Source: CAKKQX01 sp963734595
GTDB lineage: Bacteria; Pseudomonadota; Gammaproteobacteria; Burkholderiales; SG8-41
DNA length: 64,000 nucleotides
Assembly: GCA_963734595.1 (NCBI GenBank)
Contig: CAVTHV010000026.1
Coordinates: 1-64,000, forward strand
Reading direction: 5' to 3'
Shown here: piece by piece, positions 37,604 through 46,700 of the stretch
How the letters are laid out: each line of letters begins with the position of its first letter
Numbering within the stretch: the first letter of the stretch is position 1
Made by a program: the position numbers and the translations under genes
The notes under the pieces: generated by a model
The model's input: the letters and a program-made list of their open reading frames with translations, nothing else
The model's database searches: none
What the model was told of the DNA's origin: nothing

Positions 37604-38755
37604 TCAGGGGCTCCGAGAGAATTTTCTCGCCGAATTTCTTCAGCGCCGCTTCCGACAGCGTCAGGCCGAGGCCCGGCTCCTCCTTCAGCGTCAGCATGCC
37701 GTTGGCGATTTTCGGCGGGTCCTCGAACAGCTCCGCCTGCAGCGGATCGCGTTCGGGATCGGTGAAGGATTCGACGATGCAGCCCGCGGGACTGCCGGCG
37801 ACGATGTGGGCGTGGATGAAGCAGTCGTGGTGCGGCGCGACCTGCACGTGGTTCAGCTCGCACAGCGCGGCGAGCTTCCGGCCCTCGGTGAAGCCGCCCA
37901 TCATCGTGCAGTCGAATTGCAGGATCTGGATCGCCTGGTCCTCGATGCAGGCGCGGCAGCCGTAACTGGTCAGTTCGCTTTCGCCGGCCGACAGCGGAAT
38001 GCGCGTGCGCTGCGCCAGCAGCTTCAGTTCGCGACGGTCGTCGGCCCAGCGCACCGGCTCTTCCAGCCAGCGCGGCCGCAGCGGCTCCAGCAGGCGCGCG
38101 GCCTCGATCGCGGTCGGCAAGATCCCAGCCGCGGTTGACGTCGACCATCAGGTCCTTGTCCGGCGCCGATGACTTCGCGCACCAGCTCCAGCCGCTCGAT
38201 GTCCTCCGCCAGCGAGACGCCGCCGACCTTGGCCTTGAAGCCCGGTGTGGCCCTGCGCCTTGAGCATCTGCATTTCGTCGCGCAGTTCCGACATCGTCTT
38301 GCCGTCGCGGTAGTAGGCGCAGGTGACGTAGCAGGGCACTTCGCTGCGGTAGCCGCCGAACAGGCGATAGAGCGGCAGCCCCGCCACTTTGCCGATGATG
38401 TCCCAGGCGGCGATGTCGACCGCGGCGGAAATGCGCACGATGCGCCTCGCGCGACCAGCCCTTTTCGGGCGCCAGCGCGCTGCGCAGGTCAGCCAGAACA
38501 GCTTCTGGTAGAGCCGTTCCGGCGCCAGCGGGTCTTCGCCGATGATCGAATTCGCGCGATGCCGGTCTTGAAGGCCTTGATCGCGGCTTCGATCGGCGTG
38601 TAGCTGGTGGCGAGGCCGATGCCTTCGATGCCCTCGTCGGTCTGCATGCGCACGAGGATTTCGTTGGCCTTGGGCACGATGAAATGGCTGACCCAGTGCG
38701 GGCGGCCGGTGTCGGGCGCGCGCAGGATGTAGACGTCGAGCTTGGTGATTTTCAT
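37604..38755 (-). CDS. Enolase-superfamily (mandelate racemase/muconate lactonizing) enzyme, multiply frameshifted
   Basis: About 380 residues when joined. N-terminal capping domain MKITKLDVYILRAPDTGRPH; barrel with the KxK acid-base lysines (FKAKVGG), metal ligands Asp in VDVNRGWD, Glu in WLEEPVRW and Glu in SAGESELTS, and the His-Asp base in VAPHHD. Several indels (about 38,120-38,560) and one near the stop break it; pieces continue in other frames with no missing motif. Likely an acid-sugar dehydratase or racemase. It is divergent from two TctC receptors, which may import its substrate. Confidence 0.82.
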
Positions 38756-38812
38756 TTTTTCTCTTGGGGGAAAATATTGCAGGCTTAGTGTAGCAGGGTA
38801 AAGACCTAATGA

Positions 38813-39034
38813 TTAGCCGCCAAGGCCGCCAAGAGCGCCAAGAAATTCAAAAGCGGAGACACGAAGGACACAAAGGACACGAAGGAAAAAAGCAAAAATA
38901 AATTAACGGATCAACGCTTGCTGCCCACGATTCACCATTCACGATTTACGATTCACGAGTCTGCGGTTCCTCGCTTCGCTCTCACCATTCACGGAATTTC
39001 GAACCGCCAAGACGCCAAGACGCCAAGAAGTTCA
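38813..39034. repeat. Composite intergenic repeat R6
   Basis: TTAGCCGCCAAGGCCGCCAA, AAAAGCGGAGACACGAAGGA, ACACAAAGGACACGAAGG, TTAACGGATCAACG, heptamers ATTCACG and ATTTACG, then AACCGCCAAGACGCCAAGAC. The module order is that of R1. No gene is seen between 38,756 and 39,235 apart from this element. Confidence 0.86.
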
Positions 39035-39235
39035 AATGTAAAAATGGAGGAGCGGGGAGTGCGGAAGCTGCGCTGTATCGCATGGCTGCACGGGCTCCGG
39101 TTCGAGAAATAATGCGGCCAGGTACTGTCGCGGGCGGGCTGATCGTAGTATTTTTCGCATTGGCGCGATTTTTACATTCGCGTTGCGCTGTCTGGTCGTC
39201 GACTTCGCGCTTGCCGTGAAACCCGAGGAGAAATA

Positions 39236-40207
39236 ATGAAAAGACTATTAAAAACAACGAAATACGTAATCTCTGCCATGCTGTGCATCGCGCCCGCGCT
39301 GGCGTTCGCCGCGCAGGGCTACCCGCAGCGGCCGGTGCGCATCGTCGTGCCGGTGTCCGCGGGCGGGGGCGTCGACAGTCTCGCGCGCATCGTCGCCCAG
39401 CATTTCAACGCGGTGTGGGGCCAGCCCTTCATCGTCGACAACCGGCCCGGCGCGGGCGGCAGTCTCGGCGCAGAGATCGTTTCGCGCGCGACGCCCGACG
39501 GCTACACGCTGATGGTGACCAGCAGCAGCTTCGTCACCAACGCCGCGATCCGCCACGTGCGCTACGATCCGATCCGCGATTTTCAGCCGGTCACCAAGCT
39601 CACGACCAATCCGTACATCATCGTCGTGACGCCGTCGCTGCCGGTGAAGTCCGTGGCGGATCTCATTGCGCTGGCCAAAGCGAAACCCGACGGCATCAGC
39701 TATGCGTCCTCGGGCACCGGCGGCGTGCTGCATCTCGGCGCGGAGCTGCTCGCGGTGCTGACCAACACCAAAATGCTCCACGTGCCGTATAAGGGTGTCG
39801 CCGACGGCTATCCCGCCGTGATGTCGGGGCAGGTGAACTGGATGCTCGGCAGCCCGATTTCTGCGCAGCCGCTGATCAAAGCGGGGCGGTTGCGGGGCAT
39901 CGCGGTGACCGGTCCCACGCGCATCAAGGCGCTGCCGGACCTGCCCACGATCGGCGAGAGCGTGCCGGGATACGAAGTGAGCGCGTGGTTCGGCCTGGTT
40001 GCTCCGGCGCATGTGCCTGCCCGCATCGTCGAGCAGTTGTACAAAGAGGCTGCGAAAGCCGTGACCGAACCCGAGCTCAAGCGCCGCATGGAAGCCGGCG
40101 GCACCGAAACCGTCGGCAATACGCCGCAGGAATTCACGCAGCAGGTGAAAGCGGAATACGAGAAGTGGCGGGGATTGGTGAAGAAGGCCGGACTCAAGCT
40201 TCAGTAA
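39236..40207 (+). CDS. TctC/Bug-family tripartite tricarboxylate transporter receptor
   Basis: 323 residues. Signal peptide MKRLLKTTKYVISAMLCIAP then cleavage near AFA. The mature protein has the Bug motifs YPQRPVRIVVPVSAGGGVDS, NRPGAGGSLGAEIV and HVPYKGVADGYPAVMSGQVN. Bug proteins bind carboxylates in the periplasm for TctAB or for signalling. GAGGAG precedes the ATG. It heads a run of four same-strand genes that ends with the UGSC pair. Confidence 0.95.
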   Translation: MKRLLKTTKYVISAMLCIAPALAFAAQGYPQRPVRIVVPVSAGGGVDSLARIVAQHFNAVWGQPFIVDNRPGAGGSLGAEIVSRATPDGYTLMVTSSSFVTNAAIRHVRYDPIRDFQPVTKLTTNPYIIVVTPSLPVKSVADLIALAKAKPDGISYASSGTGGVLHLGAELLAVLTNTKMLHVPYKGVADGYPAVMSGQVNWMLGSPISAQPLIKAGRLRGIAVTGPTRIKALPDLPTIGESVPGYEVSAWFGLVAPAHVPARIVEQLYKEAAKAVTEPELKRRMEAGGTETVGNTPQEFTQQVKAEYEKWRGLVKKAGLKLQ

Positions 40208-40267
40208 CTCGCGATCCGGAAGGCGAGCCGTAAACACGATACACTCTGATCCGGGAGGGGAGTCATC

Positions 40268-41233
40268 ATGAACATGACGCTGGCGTCGAATAGGAGCTTG
40301 CGCCTGTTTCCGTTGTGGCTGGGCTGTCTGCTGGCGGTCGCCGTCACTGCGGACCGCGCGCAGGCACAGGCGGGCGATCCGGCCGCGAGTTATCCGTCCA
40401 AGCCGATCCGCTGGGTCGTGCCGTCGTCGGCAGGCGGTGGCAACGATCTGCTGGCGCGCCTGTTCGGCGCAAAGATCAGCGAGAACTGGGGCCAGCAGGT
40501 CGTGGTCGATCTGCGGCCCGGCGCGGCCGGCATCTTGGGTTCCGACATCGTCGCCAAGGCGCCGCCCGACGGCTACACCATACTCATCGTCGCGACCGGC
40601 TATGGGCTGAACCCGGGGCTCTACTCCAGTTTGCCTTACGACACGCTGAACGATTTCGCGCGCGTCACGTTGCTGGCGTTCGCTCCCAATGTGCTGGTGG
40701 TGCATCCATCGCTGCCGGTGAAATCGGTGAAGCAGCTGATCGCGCTGGCCAAGTCGCGGCCCGGCGTGCTGAACTACGGGTCTTCCGGAGCCGGCACGGG
40801 CGGGCATCTGTCCATCGAACTGCTGAAGCACATGGCCGGAATCAACATGGTTCACATCCCGTACAAAGGCGCGGGCAATGCCACGGCCGCAGTCGTCAGC
40901 GGACAGGTGGACATGCTGATGACGTCGCCGGGCGCGGCGCTGCCGTTCATCAAGGCCGGCCGTCTGCGCGCGCTCGCCGTGGGCTCGGCGACGCGGGTCA
41001 GCGCGCTGCCGGATGTGCCCACCGTCGCCGAAGCGGCGCTGCCGGGTTACGAGGTCAACGGCTTCTACGGCGTGCTGGCGCCGGGGAAAACGCCGGCAGC
41101 AATCGTCGAGAAGCTGAACGCTGAATTCCAGCGGATCCTGAAGTTGCCGGACGTGCGCAAGCAGCTGGAGGCGCGGGGCTTCGATCCCGTCGGCTATCCG
41201 CCCGACAAATTCACCGATTACGTAAACAAATGA
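40268..41233 (+). CDS. TctC/Bug-family receptor, frameshifted at the extreme 3' end
   Basis: 321 residues to the stop at 41,231. Signal peptide with LFPLWLGCLLAVAVTADRAQ; mature motifs YPSKPIRWVVPSSAGGGNDL, RPGAAGILGSDIVAKAPPDG and HIPYKGAGNATAAVVSGQVD. The family ends with a Trp-containing helix; here it lies in the next frame as NLKKWPPVFRAAGIKHE, so an indel at about 41,232 removes the last 15-20 residues. No tctA or tctB gene is in view. It is followed by the UGSC selenoprotein gene, suggesting that both handle the same compound. Confidence 0.92.
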   Translation: MNMTLASNRSLRLFPLWLGCLLAVAVTADRAQAQAGDPAASYPSKPIRWVVPSSAGGGNDLLARLFGAKISENWGQQVVVDLRPGAAGILGSDIVAKAPPDGYTILIVATGYGLNPGLYSSLPYDTLNDFARVTLLAFAPNVLVVHPSLPVKSVKQLIALAKSRPGVLNYGSSGAGTGGHLSIELLKHMAGINMVHIPYKGAGNATAAVVSGQVDMLMTSPGAALPFIKAGRLRALAVGSATRVSALPDVPTVAEAALPGYEVNGFYGVLAPGKTPAAIVEKLNAEFQRILKLPDVRKQLEARGFDPVGYPPDKFTDYVNK

Positions 41234-41333
41234 ATCTGAAGAAATGGCCGCCGGTGTTCCGCGCGGCGGGCATCAAGCATGAATCAACTGAGCGTTTCGT
41301 AATTCCCGCAGACAATTTTTCACAGGAGTCGTA

Positions 41334-41871
41334 ATGGGCAAAGATATTTCTGGTAGTGCCGGACGCGCCAATGGAAGACGTGGCGCAGTTGAAATCAAAC
41401 CGTACCTTGGGCGGCCGCGGAATCCGGCTGGGCGTGCTGGACAACAGCAAGAACAATGCCGATCATTTGCTCGACTTCATCATCGAAGGCGTGAAGAAGG
41501 AGTTCAAGGTGGATTCGGTGGTGATCAAGCGCAAGCCCGCGTCGAGCCGCCCGGCGCCGGAGCAGGTGCTCGACGAACTGGCGAAGGAGGCCGATCTCGT
41601 CGTCAGCGCGATGGCCGACTGAGGGTCGTGCACGTCGTGGAGTGTCCACGACATGGCGCAGTTGACCAAGCGCGGCCTGATCGCGGCGGTGGTGTGTTCC
41701 GACACGTTCATGAAACTGGGCACGGCGCAGGCGAAAGTGTTCGGCGTGCCCGACCTGCCGTTGCTGAAAATCCAGCATCCGCTGGGCGGATTGAGCATGG
41801 ACAAAGTGCGCGAGCGCGCAGATGCAGCGTTGCCCCAGCTGCTCAAGTTCGTCAAGGAGAAACAGTCATGA
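41334..41871 (+). CDS. UGSC-family selenoprotein with in-frame UGA (Sec)
   Basis: About 178 residues if UGA at 41,620-41,622 is read as selenocysteine: VDSVVIKRKPASSRP, ELAKEADLVVSAMAD, Sec, GSCTSWSVHDMAQL, IQHPLGGLSMDKVRERADAA. The frame is open on both sides of the UGA and joins the ADxGSCTSW motif that gives the UGSC family its name; Cys homologues have Cys there. A perfect hairpin stands 11 bases after the UGA. ATG 41,334 has AGGAG five bases before it; one extra G (GGG for GG) must be removed to read AKIFLVVPDAPMED. The U-x-x-C pair suggests thiol/selenol redox chemistry. The stop overlaps the partner gene start. Confidence 0.85.
41634..41652 (+). promoter_or_regulatory. bSECIS-like hairpin downstream of UGA
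   Basis: GTCGTGGA, loop GTG, TCCACGAC: eight perfect pairs with a three-base loop whose first base is G. The loop is 19 bases after the UGA, inside the 16-37 base window known for bacterial SECIS elements that bind SelB. The sequence also codes SWSVHD, so it must satisfy both constraints. Confidence 0.78.
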
Positions 41872-42983
41872 GTTCGCTCGCTGCGATGCTGAAGGCGCCC
41901 GGTGCACTGGTCGAGTGCGACGACGACCCCGAAGCGGTATACGAGTTTCTTTGCGCAAAAGGCTGGAGCGACGGCCTGCCGGTGATTCCGCCGACGCCCG
42001 AGCGCGTCGAGCGCATGCTCGCGTACTGCGATCGCGACCTCGAGAAGCCGGTGGCGAGAATCCCGCCGCGCTTTGGCGCCGCGACGCCGCTGCGCGTGGC
42101 CGCCAACGCGGTGATGGCGGGCTGCAAGCCGGAGTATTTCCCGCTGGTCCTGCTGGCGCTGGAAGCGATGGCCGAAGACCAGTACAACCTCTACGGCACC
42201 CAGGCGACGACGCACCCGTGCACGCCGATGCTGATTTTCAACGGACCGGTGGCGAAAGAGGTGGGCATCAACGCCGGGCAGAACGTGATGGGCAACTACT
42301 ATCGCGCCAATGCGGCGATCGGGCGCGCCGTGCGGCTCGCGCTGGTGAACATCGGTGCGGCGATCCCCGGCACCGGCGATATGGCGACCGCGGGCACGCC
42401 CGCGAAGTTCACGTTTTGCGTTGCGGAGAACGAAGACAACAGCCCGTGGGAACCGCTGCACGTCGAGCTCGGTTTCCCCAGGGACGCGAGCACGGTGACG
42501 GTGGTTGCCGCGGAGGGCCCGCACAATGTCAACGATCACGAAAGTCTGACCGCCGAGGGCATTCTGACCATGGTGGCGGGGACCATCGCCATTACGGGAT
42601 CGAACAACGCCTACTATGCGGGCCAGCCGGTGGTGGCCTTCGGCCCCGAGCATGCGGCGACGGTGGCCGCCGGCGGCATGAGCAAGGCCGACGTCAAGCG
42701 GTGGCTGTTCGACCATGCGACCCTGCCGATGTCGAGGTTCTCGAAAGAAACGATCGAGCGTCGCTTCCGCCGCAAGCTCGCCGAGCAATATGCGAATGCG
42801 CCGCTGGATACGCCCGTGCACATGTGGGCCAAGCCCGAGGACCTGGTCGTCATCGTCACGGGCGGCGCGGGCAAGCACACGCAATACGTGCCGACTTTCG
42901 GCAACACGCGCGCGGTCACGCGAGCACTGAAACGCGCGGATGGCGGGCTGGTGAAGTCGATACAGGAGTTGAAAACAAAATAA
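41868..42983 (+). CDS. Conserved partner of UGSC protein, function unknown
   Basis: 371 residues. The N-terminus has CAKGWSDGLPVIPPTPERVE, a strongly conserved-looking block, then PPRFGAATPLRVAANAVMAG, NGPVAKEVGINAGQNVMGNY and AGTIAITGSNNAYYAGQPVV. Cysteines occur at YCDRD, AGCKPEY, HPCTP and FCVAEN. There is no signal peptide or TM helix. ATG 41,868 overlaps the UGSC stop (ATGA) and AAGGAG precedes it, so the two are made together. I do not recognise a catalytic fold. It could be a larger subunit that carries the substrate while the selenoprotein does the redox step. Confidence 0.85.
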   Translation: MSSLAAMLKAPGALVECDDDPEAVYEFLCAKGWSDGLPVIPPTPERVERMLAYCDRDLEKPVARIPPRFGAATPLRVAANAVMAGCKPEYFPLVLLALEAMAEDQYNLYGTQATTHPCTPMLIFNGPVAKEVGINAGQNVMGNYYRANAAIGRAVRLALVNIGAAIPGTGDMATAGTPAKFTFCVAENEDNSPWEPLHVELGFPRDASTVTVVAAEGPHNVNDHESLTAEGILTMVAGTIAITGSNNAYYAGQPVVAFGPEHAATVAAGGMSKADVKRWLFDHATLPMSRFSKETIERRFRRKLAEQYANAPLDTPVHMWAKPEDLVVIVTGGAGKHTQYVPTFGNTRAVTRALKRADGGLVKSIQELKTK

Positions 42984-42987
42984 AATG

Positions 42988-43034
42988 CATGAACGCGAAG
43001 GCCGCAAGGGTCCGCAAAGGTTCGCGAAGGAACG
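42988..43034. repeat. Repeat arm R7 (GCGAAGG/GCAAAGG nonamer family)
   Basis: GAACGCGAAGGCCGCAAGGG then TCCGCAAAGGTTCGCGAAGG, a 9-nt period run. Its reverse complement appears almost unchanged at 43,660-43,704, so the two bracket the small membrane-protein gene as a long inverted repeat. Confidence 0.8.
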
Positions 43035-43072
43035 GATATCAACAAGAATAAATGGCCCTGAGTCTCCCACGC

Positions 43073-43516
43073 ATGAGCAACGACCCGGATATCGGATGGA
43101 TCGTGCGGACGATACGGGAAGCCGCGTGGGCGCCGCTGCTCGTGCTTGTCCCAGTGTTCCTCGCGGACTGGGCCTTCGACGTGTTTACCCGTTTGCCTGG
43201 TTCGACATTCCCACGCATTTGCTGGGCGGCATCGCCGCCACTTACTTCTTCTGGCGTGCTGCCGCCAATGCGGCGTCAGTGGCCGGCCGTTTTCAGAGAG
43301 TGAGTCATGCGGTCTTCGCGCTGGCGTGCACGACGGGCGCGACGATCCTGTGGGAATTGTTCGAGTTTCTCTCGGACCGCTTGCTGCGCACCCGGATGCA
43401 GCACGGCATGGGGGATACGTTGTCGGACATTTTTTTCAGTCTGTGCCGGCGGCGTGGCGTATCTGGTTCTGCGCCGGTTCGCAGCGCATCGCGGCGAAAA
43501 AATTCAAAAGCATTAA
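43073..43516 (+). CDS. Small polytopic membrane protein, frameshifted
   Basis: Reconstructed at about 145 residues with four TM segments: WAPLLVLVPVFLADWAFDVF, THLLGGIAATYFFWRAA, HAVFALACTTGATILWELFE and the last SDIFFSVCAGGVAYLVLRRF. The WELFEFLSD and GMGDTLSDIF motifs resemble VanZ/DUF2238-like proteins. Two indels, near 43,195 and 43,445, change frames. ATG 43,052 is an alternative start. It is bracketed by inverted repeat arms. Function unknown. Confidence 0.7.
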
Positions 43517-43704
43517 CGCAGCGGGCGCGAAGGTCCGCCAAGGTTCGCAAAGGGAAATGAGTGCGAGTGACCGGGATGAAAGGGATGCTCGGTGAAACAC
43601 AGGCCTGGCTGCGCGGATTAACTTATGGCCCTTTCTCTCTGTCCCCAGCATTTTTTTTCTGTTCCTTCGCGAACCTTGCGGACCTTTGCGGCCTTCGCGT
43701 TCCA
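43502..43704. repeat. Inverted-arm repeat R8 (GCGAAGG family)
   Basis: The left arm GCGCGAAGGTCCGCCAAGGT at 43,525 faces the right arm GGACCTTTGCGGCCTTCGCG at 43,680-43,699. The spacer is about 100 bases and carries no gene. The element fills the space between the membrane protein stop and the giant EAL gene stop. Confidence 0.8.
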
Positions 43705-43751
43705 GCTCTTGACCTTGTCCGCTGGTGACGCGTGGCTGCGTGCTAGAACCG

Positions 43752-46700
43752 TCATCGCGGCTTCCCTTTGGGGACGGATTTCAATTTTCCTAGCATGGCT
43801 TCGATCTGATCCGCCGGGACCGGCTTCGAGAACAGGTAGCCCTGCATCGCGTCGCACTTCAGAAGCCGGAGCAGCCTGGCCTGGTCCTCGGTCTCGACGC
43901 CTTCCGCCACGACTTTGAGATCCAGATCGTGCGCGAGCGCAATGATTGTGGACACAATGGCCATGTCGGCGGGGCTGCCGTGCATCCTGACTATGAACGA
44001 GCGGTCGATCTTGAGCGAGTCCATGGGCAGCTGGGAAAGGTACTGCAGCGACGAGTAGCCGGTGCCGAAGTCGTCAATTGCGACCTCGCATCCCATCTGC
44101 CTGATCGCGGCGAGTTTCGCGATGTTGTCCTCGATGTTCCTCATGATGAGGCTTTCGGTGATTTCCAGGTCGAGACCATGATCGTGGTTCGACGCAAAGC
44201 GGCAGGCTTCTTCCACGGTGGAGACGAAGTCTTTCCGCCGCAACTGGATCTCCGATACATTGACGGCGATGCGGGGCGGATGCAGACCCTGCCCGCGCCA
44301 TCTCCGGTAGTCGCTCACAGCCTGCTTCATCGCCCAGGCGCCGACCGGGAGTATCAGGCCGGTTTCCTCGAGAATGGAAATGAACCTGACCGGCGGCACC
44401 AGGCCCGTTTCCGGATCGTTCCACCGGATCAGCGCTTCCATGCCGACGATGCTGCGCGATTTGCTGTCGAATTTCGGCTGGTAGTGCAGGACAAACTGCT
44501 GTTGCTCGACGGCCTTGCGGAGTTTGTTTTCGATATTCAGCGTTTCCGTGACCCGGGCGTTCATTTCGGGCGCGTAGAAGAGATACGGCTCCCGGACTTC
44601 TTTCGCCCTGAGCAAAGCGCTTTCCGCATTCTTGTACAGGGTGTCGGCATCGCTGCCATCACCGGGAGAAACGGCAACCCCGATCCTCACCGAGATGCGG
44701 AGTTCGTTGTCCCCGACGGAAACGGGCTGCGCGAAACAGACTGTTGATCTGTTTTTCCACGAAATGGGCGATATCGGATGCTTCTGCCACGGGACTGACG
44801 GCAATCGCAAAGACATCGGCTCCCACACGCGCCAGGCTGCTCTGTGCGCCGACGAGCGGGCTCAACCGCTGGGCAATCAGTTTCAATACCGCATCGCCGC
44901 CGTGACGGCCGAGCGTGTCGTTGATATTCCGGAATCGCTCGATATCGAGCAGTATCAGCGCGGTCATCGTTCGTGCCTGCAGCGACAGTTGCAGGGACTG
45001 GCCCGCGCGCTCGATAAACAGCGTCCGGTTGGGGAGACCAGTCAGGACGTCGTAATACGCGAGGTAATCGACCCTGTCTTTCTTGGCGAGGTGATCGAGC
45101 GCAAACGAAATGTCCCCCGCAAGCTCTTCGAGGAGCTTGAGTTCGTCGGGATTGAAGAAATCAGGCTCTTTTGCGTACAGCGTGAGTACTCCCGCGACCG
45201 CTTCCTCCAGCAGCAGCGGCAGCACGATCAGCGAACGATAACCGCGCCGGACCGCCTCCTGCCGGCGCTCGCCGCCCGCGCCGGGTGTGGCGGCGATGTC
45301 ATTGTTGAATACCGCGTGTTTTTCCCCGATGGCGGTGCCGACCTCGCCGCGGCCCATCGGCGAGTCGGGCGCCACCGAGGTGGGCGCCTGTACGAGAAAG
45401 AAACGCGGGGTCGACTCCGGCACACGCGATAGGCGCGATCAACTGGGTCGCCGGGTCCCACATGCTGATCCAGGCGATGCCGAAACCGCCGTGCTCGACG
45501 GCGATGCGGCATGCGCCGTCGAACAGTTCCTGGCGGTCCTGGACACGCACGATCAGCGAATTGATCCCGCTCAGCACCGCCTGGATGCGGTTGAGCCGCG
45601 CGATCTTCAGATCCTGCGCCTTGCGCTCCGTGATGTCCACGATCACGGCGACGAATTTCTGCACCTCGCCATTCACGTCGCGGATCACCGATGCGGAGAG
45701 ATCGATCCACAATATCCGTCCGCCGATCGCGATGTAGCGCTTCTCCATGCGGTAGTGGTCCCGCTGGCGCGAGAGTATCTCGTTGAAATAGATGTTTTCC
45801 AAGCGCAGATCATCCGGGTGCGTGAAGTCTGCGAAGTTCATCCGGCCGAGGGCCTCGGCGTCATAGCCGAGCATGGAACGAAACGCTTCGTTGAAGCTGA
45901 CGACGCGCCCGGTGGCGTCGGTCGCGGCGATGGGGGTGTTCGCGTTCTCGAAGATGCTGCGGTAGGAGGCTTCACTGTCATAGAGCGCCTTTTGCGCCTG
46001 TTTGCGCTCCGTGATGTCGCGCACCATCGCAGCCGCGTGCCATTTGTCGTTGATGGAGATGCGCGAGACGATCATCTCGATTGGAAATTCGGTTCCGTCT
46101 TTGCGCAGCGCCAACAATTCCCGCGGTTTGTCGAGGATGGGTCCCTCGCCGGTGGCAAAGAATTTTCGCAGTCCCGGCTCGTATTCCGCGCGATAGCGTT
46201 CCGGCACCAGGGCCCCATGCAAATCGCGGCCGATGATCTCCTGCGCGGAATAACCGAACATTTTCTGCGCCGCCTCGTTCCAGAACGCCACCTTGCCTTC
46301 GTGGTCCATGAGAATGATCGCGTCCTGCGCCGAACTGCTGATTTTCCTGAATCGTTCCTCGCTGTCGCGAAGCGCGAGTTCGGCCCGCGCGTGCGCGGCC
46401 CGGGCGCGCAATACGGTGATGCCGAAGGCCAGGTCGTCGGCCAGCTCCTCCAGGAACCGGACTTCTTCCGCGTCGAAAGCATCGGGTTCCGCCGCGTAGA
46501 GCATCAGGGCGCCGACCACCTTCTGACCGCTCGCAAGAGGCAGCGCGATGCTCGAACGGTAGCCGCGTTTCAGGGCATCTTCGCGCCATGGCGCCATGGC
46601 CGGATTCGTCGCAACATTCTGGTTTATCTGCGTGGTGCCGGTCCTGACGGCGGTGCCCGTCGGTCCTCTTCCTCTGTCGGTATCCGCCCACGTGATTTTC

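Noticed and set aside
39248..40855. Long minus-strand open frames opposite the TctC genes
   Set aside because: They are shadows caused by high GC codon use; the plus-strand TctC proteins have full motifs.
41620..41622. UGA as a nonsense error splitting a normal Cys gene
   Set aside because: Errors in this window are indels, the frame is unchanged across the UGA, the motif matches a family known to use Sec, and a SECIS-like hairpin follows. Not fully excluded without reads.
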